Below are positions 14,675 through 23,655 of a DNA stretch of 43,162 nucleotides, piece by piece; position 1 is the stretch's first letter, and the number at the start of each line of letters is the position of its first letter. Origin of the DNA: RGIG9115 sp045603225 (GTDB taxonomy: Bacteria > Bacillota > Clostridia > UBA1381); the NCBI GenBank assembly GCA_045603225.1, contig JAZULT010000022.1, positions 1-43,162 on the forward strand, given 5' to 3'. A program made the translations under genes and the position numbers. The notes beneath the pieces are model-generated. The model saw nothing but the letters and a program-made list of their open reading frames with translations. It searched no databases and was not told the origin of the DNA.

Positions 14675-15583
14675 ATGGTATTGGGAGAGAGAAAAGGTCT
14701 TCTGAACAGAACAGTTAAAATATTTAAAGCGAATGTACCGGGTTGGCTTTTGCTTGTTCCTTCACTGTTTTTGTTCTTCTATCTTGTATGGAGACCTATT
14801 TTTATAGGAATTACATATTCCTTTTTTGACTTGAAGGGATTTAATCCTGATAGTTTTGTAGGAATCAGAAACTATCAGCGTGTTATCATGGATACAGAGT
14901 TTCTCAAAACTCTTAAAAATTCAGCAGTTTATGTTTTATGGAGCTTGATTATCGGTCTTCCGCTTCCTATTTTGTGTGCGATTATGCTCCATGAAATGAT
15001 TAGTTTAAAACAGTATTTTAAAATAGCACTCTACTTGCCGGCAGTTATTCCGGCTGTTGCCAATTCACTTTTGTGGACAAATATATATGCGGCTGACGAA
15101 TCCGGTCTTCTTAATATGCTTTTAAGTAATTTTGGTATAGGTGTACAGCCCTGGCTTAACAGTGAGACGATGGTTATACCGCTTATTATCGTGTCCATGA
15201 CATGGCAGGGATTTGGTGGTACAATTCTTTATTACCTTGCCACACTTCAGAGTGTTAATACAGAGCTTTATGAGGCTACCAGACTTGACGGTGCAGGCTT
15301 CCTGCAGCGTGCAAGACACGTAATCGTGCCTCATTTGACTCCGATTATTCTTCTTATGACAATTAAGCAGATGATTGGTGTGTTCCAGACACTTGACGGT
15401 CCTATGGTTATGACCGACGGTGGTCCTAACGGAGCATCAACAACATTAGCTCTTACAGCATATAAATACGCATTCAGATTTGACAGAGCCGACGAAGCTC
15501 TTGCACTTAACGTAATTACGTTCTTTATCCTTATATGGCTTACTTTCGTATACTTTAAGGCAGAGAAAAAATTTGGGGAATAA
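14675..15583 (+). CDS. Sugar ABC transporter permease, first (MalF/UgpA type)
   Basis: Inner-membrane permease of 302 residues with about six membrane segments. The cytoplasmic EAA loop is clear (YEATRLDGAGFLQRARHVIVPHLTPI), with the family's following segment LDGPMVMTDGGPNGASTTLA. Start ATG with AAGGGATG upstream. It is separated from the second permease by 12 bp. Confidence 0.94.
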   Translation: MVLGERKGLLNRTVKIFKANVPGWLLLVPSLFLFFYLVWRPIFIGITYSFFDLKGFNPDSFVGIRNYQRVIMDTEFLKTLKNSAVYVLWSLIIGLPLPILCAIMLHEMISLKQYFKIALYLPAVIPAVANSLLWTNIYAADESGLLNMLLSNFGIGVQPWLNSETMVIPLIIVSMTWQGFGGTILYYLATLQSVNTELYEATRLDGAGFLQRARHVIVPHLTPIILLMTIKQMIGVFQTLDGPMVMTDGGPNGASTTLALTAYKYAFRFDRADEALALNVITFFILIWLTFVYFKAEKKFGE

Positions 15584-15595
15584 GGAGGGATAGTT

Positions 15596-16510
15596 ATGAG
15601 TAACGTTAAAAATGTACGAAAATTTACATATTACAGCAAAAAATCAAACGGATTACTTAACTGGATGGACCTGAGAACCCCGAAATATAAGCTTTTATAT
15701 TGGGTAATGTTCGGAGTTCTGTTCTTCTTCACGCTTGTAACTGTTATTCCTTTCATATGGTCAGCATTGTCGGGATTCAAGACAACTGAAGAAATGTTTG
15801 CCGTTCCGCCTAAGTTTTTCCCGTCTAAGATAGACCTGGGCAAGGCGGTCAAGGCGTGGAATGAAGTAAAAATGTTTGACGGTCTTAAGAATACGCTTAT
15901 TATAGTTGTCGGTGTATTTTGCTTTGATATAGGTATAAACGGACTTACAGGCTTTGTTCTTTCAAAGGTAAGACCGAAGGGATCGGCTGCTATTGACACA
16001 CTTATTTTCTGGTCAATGATGCTTCCGGGTATGAGTATGGTACCTCTTTATATGACATACCTTGATTTTACACCGCTTCATCTTAATCTTATGGGTACAT
16101 ACTGGCCGCTATGGATGGGAGCCGGTGCGAATGCATTCCATGTATTTCTTTTCAGAAATGCTGTAAATGCAATTCCGACTTCATATTTCGAAGCTGCAAA
16201 GCTTGACGGATGTTCAAATATCAGAGCATTCCTTAAGATAATAGTACCTCTTATTAAACCGACAATCATGGTTCTTTCAATTTTCACAATTATGGGACAA
16301 TGGGGTGCATACCTGTGGCCGATGCTTGTTATGCCGACTGCTGAAACAATCGGTGTTAAGCTCTACAAGGTTGCCCAGAGCGGTTACGGTCTTACAGTCG
16401 ATTCAAGAATGCTTGTCCTTATGATGTCAATGATAGTACCTCTTATCATGTTTGCTTTATTCTCAAAACAGATTATGGGTGGACTTGATATGTCAGGCGT
16501 TAAAGGTTAA
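15596..16510 (+). CDS. Sugar ABC transporter permease, second (MalG/UgpE type)
   Basis: Inner-membrane permease of 304 residues, six membrane segments, with the EAA motif FEAAKLDGCSNIRAFLKIIV and the typical PFIWSALSGFKTTEEMFAVP opening. A strong AAGGAGGG ribosome-binding site is present. It pairs with the preceding permease to form the import channel; the ATPase is not in this window. Confidence 0.94.
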   Translation: MSNVKNVRKFTYYSKKSNGLLNWMDLRTPKYKLLYWVMFGVLFFFTLVTVIPFIWSALSGFKTTEEMFAVPPKFFPSKIDLGKAVKAWNEVKMFDGLKNTLIIVVGVFCFDIGINGLTGFVLSKVRPKGSAAIDTLIFWSMMLPGMSMVPLYMTYLDFTPLHLNLMGTYWPLWMGAGANAFHVFLFRNAVNAIPTSYFEAAKLDGCSNIRAFLKIIVPLIKPTIMVLSIFTIMGQWGAYLWPMLVMPTAETIGVKLYKVAQSGYGLTVDSRMLVLMMSMIVPLIMFALFSKQIMGGLDMSGVKG

Positions 16511-16565
16511 TAATTACGGGGCGGCATAAATGTCGTCCTGTTCATTTGAGAAGGGAGAGATATAA

Positions 16566-19244
16566 ATGGATGTAAAGAAAATTGATGTTGTATCAAATAC
16601 ACACTGGGACAGAGAATTCCGTTTCAGCTTTGAGAAGACAAGACATAATCTTCTTGTAATGATGGATACAACTCTTGATATACTGGAAGCAGATCCTGAA
16701 TACCATTCATTCACAATGGACGGTCATTCAATAATGATTGATGACTATCTTGAAATGCGTCCTGAAAGACGTGAGCAGATAGAAAAATTTGTTAAAGAGG
16801 GCAGACTTATAATCGGTCCTTATTACACACTTCCTGAGGAATATACAATTTCTCATGAATCACTTGTCCGTAACCTGATGTTCGGAAGAGAAACAATAGA
16901 AAAGTATGGCGGTAAGCAGCCAACAGTAGGATATACTCCTGCTTCGTGGGGACAGACAGGTCAGTATCCGCAGATACTTAAGGATTTCGGTATTAATTAT
17001 ATGATGTTCTACCGCGGAGTCTCACACCATGAATCCAAATCAGAATATATATGGCGTGCTCCTGACGGAACAGAAATCCTTGCAAACAGATTTGCACTTT
17101 ACTGCCGTTATAACTGGTATTACCAGGTTCATCGAGCAGTTTCAAGAAACAGAGTATGGTCAAAGGACTATGAATGGGGCGAATTTGATGAAGTTCCGTT
17201 CAGACGTGCAGACGGTTTTGTCGGCCCGTCTATTAACTATGACCTGAAAGCACCTATTGCAAACTACGAAAAAGAAAATCTTAAAAAGGCAATTCTCGAC
17301 ATGCTTGAAGAGGAAAAAGGACATTTTACAACACCGGTATTCCTCGGCATGAACGGACACGACATCTCAGTCGGATTCCCGAGAGAAAGCGAAATCATCA
17401 AGGATGCAAAAGAGCTTTTTGACGGTGAAATTGAAATTGAACATACAAATCTTGAAAAGTTCTGGCAGGATGTAGAACAGTATCTTGACAAGAGCAAAAT
17501 GACAGTTCTTGAAGGCGAAAGACGTGCATACCTTAAGGAAGGTAAGTGGACATATCTTATGCCGGCAACAATCAGTGCAAGAACATATCTGAAACAGGCA
17601 GATTTCGATGCTTATACACAGCTTGCATATATTGCAGAACCGCTTAACGTTATGGCGGGAAATGACTGCAAGAGATATCTCCACCGCGGATGGCAGTATC
17701 TTATCTCCAATCATACTCATGACGCAAACGGTGGATGTGCTCCTGACTGCGTATGTAAGGATATAGAATACAGATTCAGAAAAGCTAAGGATATTGCTGA
17801 AATCGTTGCCGAGGATTCAATGGTTACAATTGCAAAAAATCTTTCTCCGAACGGGCAGGACAAGGATATTGTTCAGCTTGTGGTTTATAACACTCTTCCG
17901 TTTACAAGAGATGTAATTGTTCCTCTTGATATTGAGCTTCCTGATACTCTCGGTAAGAGCTTCGAAATTGACGGTGTTGAGCTTCAGCCTATTCAGAGCG
18001 AAAAATCAAGTATATTTGTTGATAATATATGGGAAGTACCAACTATTCTTAACAGTATGCATCACAGAGTATATGCTAAGATTCAGAATGTACCGGCAAT
18101 GGGATACAAAACTTTTGAAATTAAGGGTAATCCTAATGCAATGCGCAAACGTCCCGGTATTGCACTCGGAAACGTTCTTGAAAACAGCAAGCTGAAAGCT
18201 ACTGTTAATCCGAACGGTACAGTTGATGTTATTTACAAGAAAACAGGTAAAGAGTATAAGGGACTTAATTTCTACACATCACAGGGTGAAGTTGGTAATG
18301 CATGGAATCATGTAAGTCCTGAGTTTGACAGAAAGTATTCAACAATCGGTACAAACGCAAGAATATATGTAACCGAAAGCGGAGCACTCAGCGGCAGCAT
18401 TGTGGCTGAATGTGATTTTGAAGTTCCAGAAAGCTGTGCGGTTAATCCGAGCGATATCTATACTAAGATACCTGTTAAAACTACATATACACTTGACGCT
18501 GATGCTGATTACATCAAGGTTAAGGTTGAAGTTGTGAATAATGCAAAAGACCACTGGTTCAGAGCTAACTTCCCGACAGGCATTGAAACAGAGTTCTCTG
18601 TAACAGACAGTCATTTCGACATTATGAAGAGACCTATTGCGATTCCTGACTCAACAGGCTGGGTTGAACAAGCATTCGGGACACAGCCGCTTCGTACTTT
18701 TGCTGAGGTTACCGACGGCAAAGACGGTTTTGCTGTAATGCCTAAGGGATTGTTCGAATATGAAGTATTTGACGATACAACAATGGCACTTACACTAATA
18801 AGAGCATGCCGTATCAAGCTTGCTGTTTCAGAAGAAAAAGTTACTGAGCTTGAAGATGAAGGCGTACAGTGTCCGGGCAAGCATACATTTGAATACGCAA
18901 TGCACTTCAATGAGGGTAATGTTAATGAGCTTCCTAACTGTGCAGCTGATATATTTGCAAATGTTAAATGCGCAGTTTGCGGAAGAGGTAAAGGAAATCT
19001 CAGACTCGAAAACAGTCTGTTCGATATTGACAATAAAAATGTTCATGTTACTGCTGTTAAGAATGCAGAAGACGGAAACGGAATAATTGTAAGATATTAC
19101 AATCCTTCCGAAAAAGAAGAGACAGTTACTCTTAATGCCGCAGGCAAGCTTTACAAATGTAAGATTGACGAAACAACAGAGCATGAAATAAGCAGGACTT
19201 ATACTGTTCCGGCTAAGAAAATTATGACGGTTAGAATAAAATGA
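16566..19244 (+). CDS. GH38-family (alpha-mannosidase-like) protein lacking the catalytic Asp
   Basis: An 892-residue cytosolic protein whose order of motifs follows the MngB-like branch of GH38: SNTHWDREFR (zinc-binding His13 and Asp15), IIGPYYTLPEE, the nucleophile region, MNGHD (Asp266) and the distal zinc His in NHTHD (His383-Asp386), then beta-domains. In GH38 the nucleophile region normally reads PDSFGxxGQ, where the Asp is both nucleophile and zinc ligand. Here it reads PASWGQTGQ with Ala126, confirmed from the codon GCT. The rest of the fold is intact and codon use matches the operon, so it does not look like decay. It may have altered chemistry, a relocated nucleophile or a non-catalytic role. 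Its stop overlaps the start of the PfkB gene by 4 bp. Confidence 0.88.
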   Translation: MDVKKIDVVSNTHWDREFRFSFEKTRHNLLVMMDTTLDILEADPEYHSFTMDGHSIMIDDYLEMRPERREQIEKFVKEGRLIIGPYYTLPEEYTISHESLVRNLMFGRETIEKYGGKQPTVGYTPASWGQTGQYPQILKDFGINYMMFYRGVSHHESKSEYIWRAPDGTEILANRFALYCRYNWYYQVHRAVSRNRVWSKDYEWGEFDEVPFRRADGFVGPSINYDLKAPIANYEKENLKKAILDMLEEEKGHFTTPVFLGMNGHDISVGFPRESEIIKDAKELFDGEIEIEHTNLEKFWQDVEQYLDKSKMTVLEGERRAYLKEGKWTYLMPATISARTYLKQADFDAYTQLAYIAEPLNVMAGNDCKRYLHRGWQYLISNHTHDANGGCAPDCVCKDIEYRFRKAKDIAEIVAEDSMVTIAKNLSPNGQDKDIVQLVVYNTLPFTRDVIVPLDIELPDTLGKSFEIDGVELQPIQSEKSSIFVDNIWEVPTILNSMHHRVYAKIQNVPAMGYKTFEIKGNPNAMRKRPGIALGNVLENSKLKATVNPNGTVDVIYKKTGKEYKGLNFYTSQGEVGNAWNHVSPEFDRKYSTIGTNARIYVTESGALSGSIVAECDFEVPESCAVNPSDIYTKIPVKTTYTLDADADYIKVKVEVVNNAKDHWFRANFPTGIETEFSVTDSHFDIMKRPIAIPDSTGWVEQAFGTQPLRTFAEVTDGKDGFAVMPKGLFEYEVFDDTTMALTLIRACRIKLAVSEEKVTELEDEGVQCPGKHTFEYAMHFNEGNVNELPNCAADIFANVKCAVCGRGKGNLRLENSLFDIDNKNVHVTAVKNAEDGNGIIVRYYNPSEKEETVTLNAAGKLYKCKIDETTEHEISRTYTVPAKKIMTVRIK

Positions 19245-20143
19245 TTTACACAATAACCTTCAATCCTGCGATTGATTATATAATGAACGTAGAATCAATG
19301 GAACCGGGAATGACCAACAGGTCAAATCATGAAGAAATTTATTTCGGCGGCAAGGGAATCAATGTTTCGTGTGTCCTGAGAGAACTTGATATTGATTCCG
19401 TTGCACTCGGATTCTGTGCCGGGTTTACCGGAGATGCACTTGTGGATAATCTGATGAATAAAGGCATAAAATCAGACTTTATAAAGCTGAAAAACGGGAA
19501 TACCCGTATAAATGTAAAAATCAAATCAGATGCGGAAACAGAAATAAACGGTAATGGCCCCGAAATAGCTTCTGAAGAGCTTGACTTATTATATAAGAAG
19601 CTTCTCGGTTTGAAAAGCGGTGATATTCTCGTTCTTGCCGGGAGTATACCGAATTCACTGCCCGAAACCATTTACGAAGATATCATGAAAATTATGAAAG
19701 ATAAAAACGTAAAAACTGTTGTTGACGCAACAGGAAATCTTCTTGTAAACGTTCTTAAATATAAGCCGTTTCTTATAAAGCCGAATAATTATGAGCTTGG
19801 TGATATATTCGGTATAGATTTGAAATCTGATGACGATATAACCAAATATGCTTTAAAACTGCATGATTCGGGAGCTCAGAATGTTCTTGTATCAATGGCA
19901 GACAAGGGAGCCATCCTCGTAGATGAAACCGGGAAGGTTCATAAAATCATTCCACCTTCAGGAAAGGCAGTTAATTCCGTTGGTGCAGGTGATTCTATGG
20001 TTGCAGGATTTATTGCCGGATATCTTGAAACAGGAGATTATTCATATGCTCTGAAGCTTGGAACAGCTGCCGGAAGTGCAACGGCATTTTCAGCAGAACT
20101 TGCTACAAAATATCAAATCATAAAAACAGCAAACTCGTTTTGA
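19241..20143 (+). CDS. PfkB-family sugar-phosphate kinase (1-phosphofructokinase / tagatose-6-P kinase type)
   Basis: A 300-residue cytosolic ribokinase-superfamily enzyme. It has the N-terminal TITFNPAIDYIM and GGKGINVSCVLREL signature of the LacC/FruK branch and the C-terminal anion-hole and catalytic-base motif NSVGAGDSMVAGFIAGY. Such enzymes phosphorylate hexose phosphates at C1 or C6. The overlap with the upstream gene (ATGA) implies coupled translation and a shared pathway. Because sugar enters by an ABC importer and not a PTS, the substrate would have to be a phosphorylated intermediate made in the cytosol; which one is unclear. Last gene of the operon. Confidence 0.88.
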   Translation: MIYTITFNPAIDYIMNVESMEPGMTNRSNHEEIYFGGKGINVSCVLRELDIDSVALGFCAGFTGDALVDNLMNKGIKSDFIKLKNGNTRINVKIKSDAETEINGNGPEIASEELDLLYKKLLGLKSGDILVLAGSIPNSLPETIYEDIMKIMKDKNVKTVVDATGNLLVNVLKYKPFLIKPNNYELGDIFGIDLKSDDDITKYALKLHDSGAQNVLVSMADKGAILVDETGKVHKIIPPSGKAVNSVGAGDSMVAGFIAGYLETGDYSYALKLGTAAGSATAFSAELATKYQIIKTANSF

Positions 20144-20157
20144 GATTGCTGTTTTTT
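20121..20157 (+). terminator. Terminator of the ABC importer operon
   Basis: AAAACAGCAA-a-CTC-gtttt-GAG-a-TTGCTGTTTTTT hairpin with U-tract; the stop codon of the PfkB gene lies within it. Confidence 0.85.
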
Positions 20158-20160
20158 GTA

Positions 20161-20189
20161 TTGACAAATATAGGAATTTATGGTACAAT
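20161..20189 (+). promoter_or_regulatory. Promoter of the GH-D glycosidase gene
   Basis: TTGACA, 17-bp spacer ending TGG, TACAAT, directly after the preceding terminator. The spacer resembles that of the promoter at 41095-41123. Confidence 0.82.
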
Positions 20190-20215
20190 AAAAAAAACAT
20201 ATAAAGGAGATCATC

Positions 20216-21769
20216 ATGGTATTTGATATTTTAAAAACGCCAGATAAAATTACGGTTATAACTGAAAAATGGAAAGACAGTGTCACAGGCGCTGCAGAAT
20301 TAAAAAAAGAGGATGTAAACATTACATATGACGGAACTCTTTGCGTGAAAGCAGATGAAACTCCTGTTTGTGAGGTTAAGCTCTTATGGAAAGGGCATAT
20401 TTCCGCTGATGCGAAAATTCTTCATGATGAATGGGAACGCGGATACGGTGAAATGGAGTGGATTGCACCGACCATCGGCAGAATGATGCCATGGTACTTC
20501 TATTCATATAAAGACGGTATGACAGAGTGTTACGGAATTGAAACCTGTCCGAATGCTATGTGTTGGTGGACAATCGCAGACGAAGGTCTTGAATTTACAG
20601 CTGAGGTGCGCTGCGGAGGACTTGGCGTAATTCTTGGAGGCAGATGCATGAAAGCGGCTGTTATGGTTCAGAACGAATATACAGGTAACGTTATGGATGC
20701 CTGCCGTGAGTTCTGTAAGCTTATGTGTAAGAATCCGAGAACTGTTAAATATCCGATTTACGGTGGTAATGACTGGTACTGCAATTACGGCTCAAACTCA
20801 TTTGATAAAATAAAGGCTCATGCTGAATTTATTGCTGACTGTGCCGGAGATAAGGAAAACCGCCCGTACATGGTTATTGATGACGGTTGGGAGCTTTGTC
20901 ATCATATGAGTGATAATGACGATGAGTATTTTATCGGTGGTCCGTGGATTCCTAACCGTAAATTCGGTGATATGAAAAAGATGGCGGATGAGATTAAAAA
21001 ACTCGATGTAATACCGGGTATCTGGTTCAGACCACTCTGGACAACAGAAGAATTTCCACCGGAATATATATTGAAGTTTAAGTTTGCAAAATATACACTT
21101 GACCCATCCGTTCCCGAAGTCCTTGATATTGTACGGGAAGATGTTACGAGAATAAGAGAATGGGGATATAAGCTCATTAAGCATGACTTTACATATTTTG
21201 ATGTATATGGAAAATGGGGATTTCAGATGATGGAAGACCACCTTGCAGACGAAGGATGGTCATTCAGTGACAGAAGCAAAACAACTGCAGAAATCATCAA
21301 AGGTCTTTATATGGCAATAAGAGAAGCGGCAGGCGATGATATCTATATTATCGGTTGTAACACTTCGAGTCATTTGTCTGCAGGAATTTTTGAAATTCAG
21401 AGAACCGGTGACGATACCAGCGGTCTGGAATGGGAAAGAACGAAGAAAATGGGCATAAATACTCTTGCATTCAGAATGAGTCAGCACCATACCTTCTATG
21501 ACCATGACGCAGACTGTGTCGGAATTACAAAGAAGGTTGATTTTGAAAAGACAAAAAAATGGCTTGATGTTCTCTCCAAGAGCGGTACAGCGTTATTCGT
21601 TTCAGTTGCAGATGACTGTCAGACAGAAGAAGTAAAGGAAGCTATCAAGGTAGCATTTGACAGAGCGGCAGTTAATAATAAGCCTTCATATCCTATTGAC
21701 TGGATGGAAACAAAAACTCCGACAAAGTGGAAGAGTGAATTCGGCGAAGACGAATACGACTGGGAGTAA
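20216..21769 (+). CDS. Clan GH-D glycoside hydrolase (alpha-galactosidase-like, GH36/GH27 related)
   Basis: A 517-residue cytosolic glycosidase with an N-terminal beta-domain (about 1-170) and a TIM barrel. Barrel strands carry YPIYGGNDWYCNYG, PYMVIDDGW (substrate-binding Asp pair), IPGIWFRPLW, and LIKHDFTYFD, in which the Asp after KH is at the position of the clan nucleophile. The segment IQRTGDDTS is the likely acid/base region. No signal peptide, so it would act on imported oligosaccharide. It has its own promoter and AAAGGAGAT ribosome-binding site, right behind the ABC/GH38 operon. Alpha-galactosidase is the best guess; other clan members act on N-acetylgalactosaminides or other sugars. 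Confidence 0.8.
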   Translation: MVFDILKTPDKITVITEKWKDSVTGAAELKKEDVNITYDGTLCVKADETPVCEVKLLWKGHISADAKILHDEWERGYGEMEWIAPTIGRMMPWYFYSYKDGMTECYGIETCPNAMCWWTIADEGLEFTAEVRCGGLGVILGGRCMKAAVMVQNEYTGNVMDACREFCKLMCKNPRTVKYPIYGGNDWYCNYGSNSFDKIKAHAEFIADCAGDKENRPYMVIDDGWELCHHMSDNDDEYFIGGPWIPNRKFGDMKKMADEIKKLDVIPGIWFRPLWTTEEFPPEYILKFKFAKYTLDPSVPEVLDIVREDVTRIREWGYKLIKHDFTYFDVYGKWGFQMMEDHLADEGWSFSDRSKTTAEIIKGLYMAIREAAGDDIYIIGCNTSSHLSAGIFEIQRTGDDTSGLEWERTKKMGINTLAFRMSQHHTFYDHDADCVGITKKVDFEKTKKWLDVLSKSGTALFVSVADDCQTEEVKEAIKVAFDRAAVNNKPSYPIDWMETKTPTKWKSEFGEDEYDWE

Positions 21770-21796
21770 AAGTCATAAACATATAATATATTGCTA

Positions 21797-21875
21797 AAAA
21801 AAGAGTTGTCGCATTAAGCAAGTGACTGACCGAGTTCAGATACAGTACATGCTAAAGGCGACAGCTCCTATTTTA
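21797..21875. terminator. Bidirectional terminator between convergent genes
   Basis: GAGTTGTCGC (21803-21812) pairs with GCGACAGCTC (21858-21867) around a loop of about 45 nt. There is a T-rich stretch after it on the plus strand and a run of seven T on the minus strand, serving both the GH-D gene and rsuA. Confidence 0.65.
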
Positions 21876-22566
21876 TTGCATATATTTTATCCAGTAATTC
21901 ATCTTTTGAATATTCAATAATATCACCAATTTCATGGTTATTGTCAAGCTCAAGACACCCTATTGAAACACGTTTTAAATACGTGACTTTTTTTCCGCAT
22001 TTCTCGCACATTCTTTTTACCTGATGAAATTTGCCTTCAGAGATTGTGATATATGCTTCAAGCGGATTTTCCGTCAGTTCAAGCGTTGCCGGCTTTGCCA
22101 CAAAATCGCCCAGGTCCATACCGGCTGAGAACAGTTTTTTGTCACTTTCTTCAAGGGGAATATCTGTTACGGCAAAGTATTTCTTGTTCAAATCTTTTTT
22201 AGGAGAGGTGAGATTGTGTGTAAGCTCACCGTCGTTTGTAATAATCAGAAGTCCTTCCGTATCTATATCAAGTCTCCCAACAGGATAAGGCTCATAACGC
22301 TTATATTCGTCAGGAATCAAATCAACTACAACAGGGTATTTCTTATCCCATACAGCAGAAACATAACCTGCAGGCTTATTTAAGAGCAAATAAATGAATT
22401 CCTTGTATATCACAGGTTCCCCACTGCATAATACAACATCATTTTCTTTTACTTGAAAATCACCTTTTTTGACCGTTTCACCATTTACGGTAATTACACC
22501 GGTTTTTAATATTTTCTTTACCTCACTGCGCGTTCCAACAGACGCAAGATATTTGTCAAGTCGCAT
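21868..22566 (-). CDS. rsuA: RsuA-family 16S rRNA pseudouridine synthase
   Basis: A 232-residue enzyme that isomerises a uridine in 16S rRNA (U516 in E. coli RsuA). An N-terminal S4 RNA-binding domain (MRLDKYLASVGTRSEVKKIL ... VNGETVKKGD) is followed by the synthase domain with LLLNKPAGYVSA, the catalytic GRLDIDTEGLLI motif (Asp in GRLD) and EGKFHQVKRM. ATG preceded by AAAGGAGG. The exact target could be another small-subunit position. The MITE-like element lies just upstream of its leader. Confidence 0.92.
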   Translation of the reverse strand: MRLDKYLASVGTRSEVKKILKTGVITVNGETVKKGDFQVKENDVVLCSGEPVIYKEFIYLLLNKPAGYVSAVWDKKYPVVVDLIPDEYKRYEPYPVGRLDIDTEGLLIITNDGELTHNLTSPKKDLNKKYFAVTDIPLEESDKKLFSAGMDLGDFVAKPATLELTENPLEAYITISEGKFHQVKRMCEKCGKKVTYLKRVSIGCLELDNNHEIGDIIEYSKDELLDKIYAIK

Positions 22567-22584
22567 TTTTTCCTCCTTTTAATC

Positions 22585-22833
22585 GGAGATGTAAAAAAAT
22601 GCACATACCGTTCAATGGCTTGTTTGCGTAGTCACGTTTTCAAAATTCTATCAAAAACAATAAAATTTTGGTTAAAATCCGCAAATTGCGGATTTCTCCT
22701 GAGTTTTATGCCATTGAACTACGAACGAAACGAACCGCTCGACGTACCCACGTACGACTTCGGGCAGGGATTTATGTGATTTCATCACATAAATCTTCGT
22801 TTCGTCCGTTCTGCACTATTTTTTTACATCCCC
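22585..22833. mobile_element. MITE-like non-coding element with terminal inverted repeats
   Basis: GATGTAAAAAAAT at 22588-22600 is exactly inverted at 22818-22830, extended by GG[A/G] on the outer side. Inside are nested inverted repeats: GTTCAATGGC (22610) with GCCATTGAAC (22710), ATCCGCAAATTGCGGAT, and TTTATGTGATTTCATCACATAAA. There is no open frame. The size of about 250 bp, terminal repeats and lack of coding fit a miniature inverted-repeat transposable element or a structured dispersed repeat. No clear target duplication is visible at the flanks. Confidence 0.6.
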
Positions 22834-22850
22834 ATTCTAACCATTTAAAA

Positions 22851-23228
22851 TCATCTTCTGAATTTTTTTATCCATTTTAAAACATCATCATATTTCATGG
22901 TGCCTGATGCAACAGATAATCCAAGATCAACTACATCCGAATTGGTACAATTCATTTTTATTCCTTCCGCCTCTAAAAATGTAAGCATAGCATATACACC
23001 TATCCTTTTATTTCCATCAACAAAAGCATGATTAGATATTAAAGAAAACCCAAGGCTTGCTGCCTTTTCCTCTTTTGTTTTGTAAAGTTCTTCTCCGCCG
23101 AATGTAGCATATGCATTGTTAAGAGCACTTTCAAGTAACCCTATATCCCTTACTCCAACACTTCCGCCAGTTTCTTCTGATATCAATTGATGCAAAAGTA
23201 AAACTTTTTCTTTACTTAATTTAATCAT
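22851..23228 (-). CDS. doc: Doc-type toxin (death-on-curing, Fic fold)
   Basis: A 125-residue toxin with the Doc active-site loop HAFVDGNKRIGVYAM starting at His67. In Doc, Lys replaces the second Gly of the Fic motif, and the protein phosphorylates EF-Tu in place of AMPylating a target. The N-terminal region has the usual GVRDIGLLESAL segment. The start overlaps the antitoxin stop by 4 bp, the classical toxin-antitoxin arrangement. A short terminator is not obvious downstream; the MITE-like element follows within 20 bp. Confidence 0.9.
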   Translation of the reverse strand: MIKLSKEKVLLLHQLISEETGGSVGVRDIGLLESALNNAYATFGGEELYKTKEEKAASLGFSLISNHAFVDGNKRIGVYAMLTFLEAEGIKMNCTNSDVVDLGLSVASGTMKYDDVLKWIKKFRR

Positions 23229-23470
23229 TTCGCCAACTCCTCAAAAGCAGGTTTAAATCTGTTCATAATTCTTTTTGCCGCTATATCAATTTTCTCATCA
23301 TCGGTAATATCAAAATACGAATCAGAATCTACATCTATAAGCAAAAATTTCGGTTTATTGTTTTTAAATATCACCGCTTGACCATTACTCTCTGCAACTC
23401 TGGCAACCTTTGAAAAATTTTGATTTGCTTCTGTCATTGTTGTAATCATATCAGTATTCATATTCATCAT
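23225..23470 (-). CDS. phd: Phd/YefM-type antitoxin
   Basis: An 81-residue antitoxin: the N-terminal DNA-binding Phd fold (TDMITTMTEANQNFSKVARV ... AVIFKNNKPKFLLID) and a C-terminal helical segment that would wrap the toxin. ATG preceded by AGGAGG. The promoter before it is overlapped by an inverted repeat, as expected for autorepression by the Phd-Doc complex. Confidence 0.88.
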   Translation of the reverse strand: MMNMNTDMITTMTEANQNFSKVARVAESNGQAVIFKNNKPKFLLIDVDSDSYFDITDDEKIDIAAKRIMNRFKPAFEELAK

Positions 23471-23500
23471 AGCTACCTCCTATTTTTTATACAATAAATA

Positions 23501-23537
23501 TATCCTATAATTTATATTATATACAAATTACAGGATA
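23501..23537. promoter_or_regulatory. Likely Phd-Doc operator
   Basis: TATCCTATAATTT and AAATTACAGGATA form a 13-bp inverted repeat with one mismatch and an 11-bp centre, covering the -10 and spacer of the toxin-antitoxin promoter. Confidence 0.65.
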
Positions 23538-23544
23538 TTGTCAA
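23516..23544 (-). promoter_or_regulatory. Promoter of phd-doc
   Basis: Minus-strand TTGACA, 17-bp spacer, TATAAT. Confidence 0.8.
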
Positions 23545-23586
23545 GTATTATATCACATTGTACAGCAGAAATTAATATATTTACGC

Positions 23587-23621
23587 AAAAAACTACCGCC
23601 GCGGAAATCCGCAGCGGCAGT
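23587..23621 (-). terminator. Terminator of the S-layer gene
   Basis: ACTGCCGCTGCGG-attt-CCGCGGCGGTAGT hairpin followed by TTTTTT on the minus strand. Confidence 0.88.
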
Positions 23622-23655
23622 ATTTATATAGGTTTACTAAGCCTATGAACAGACA

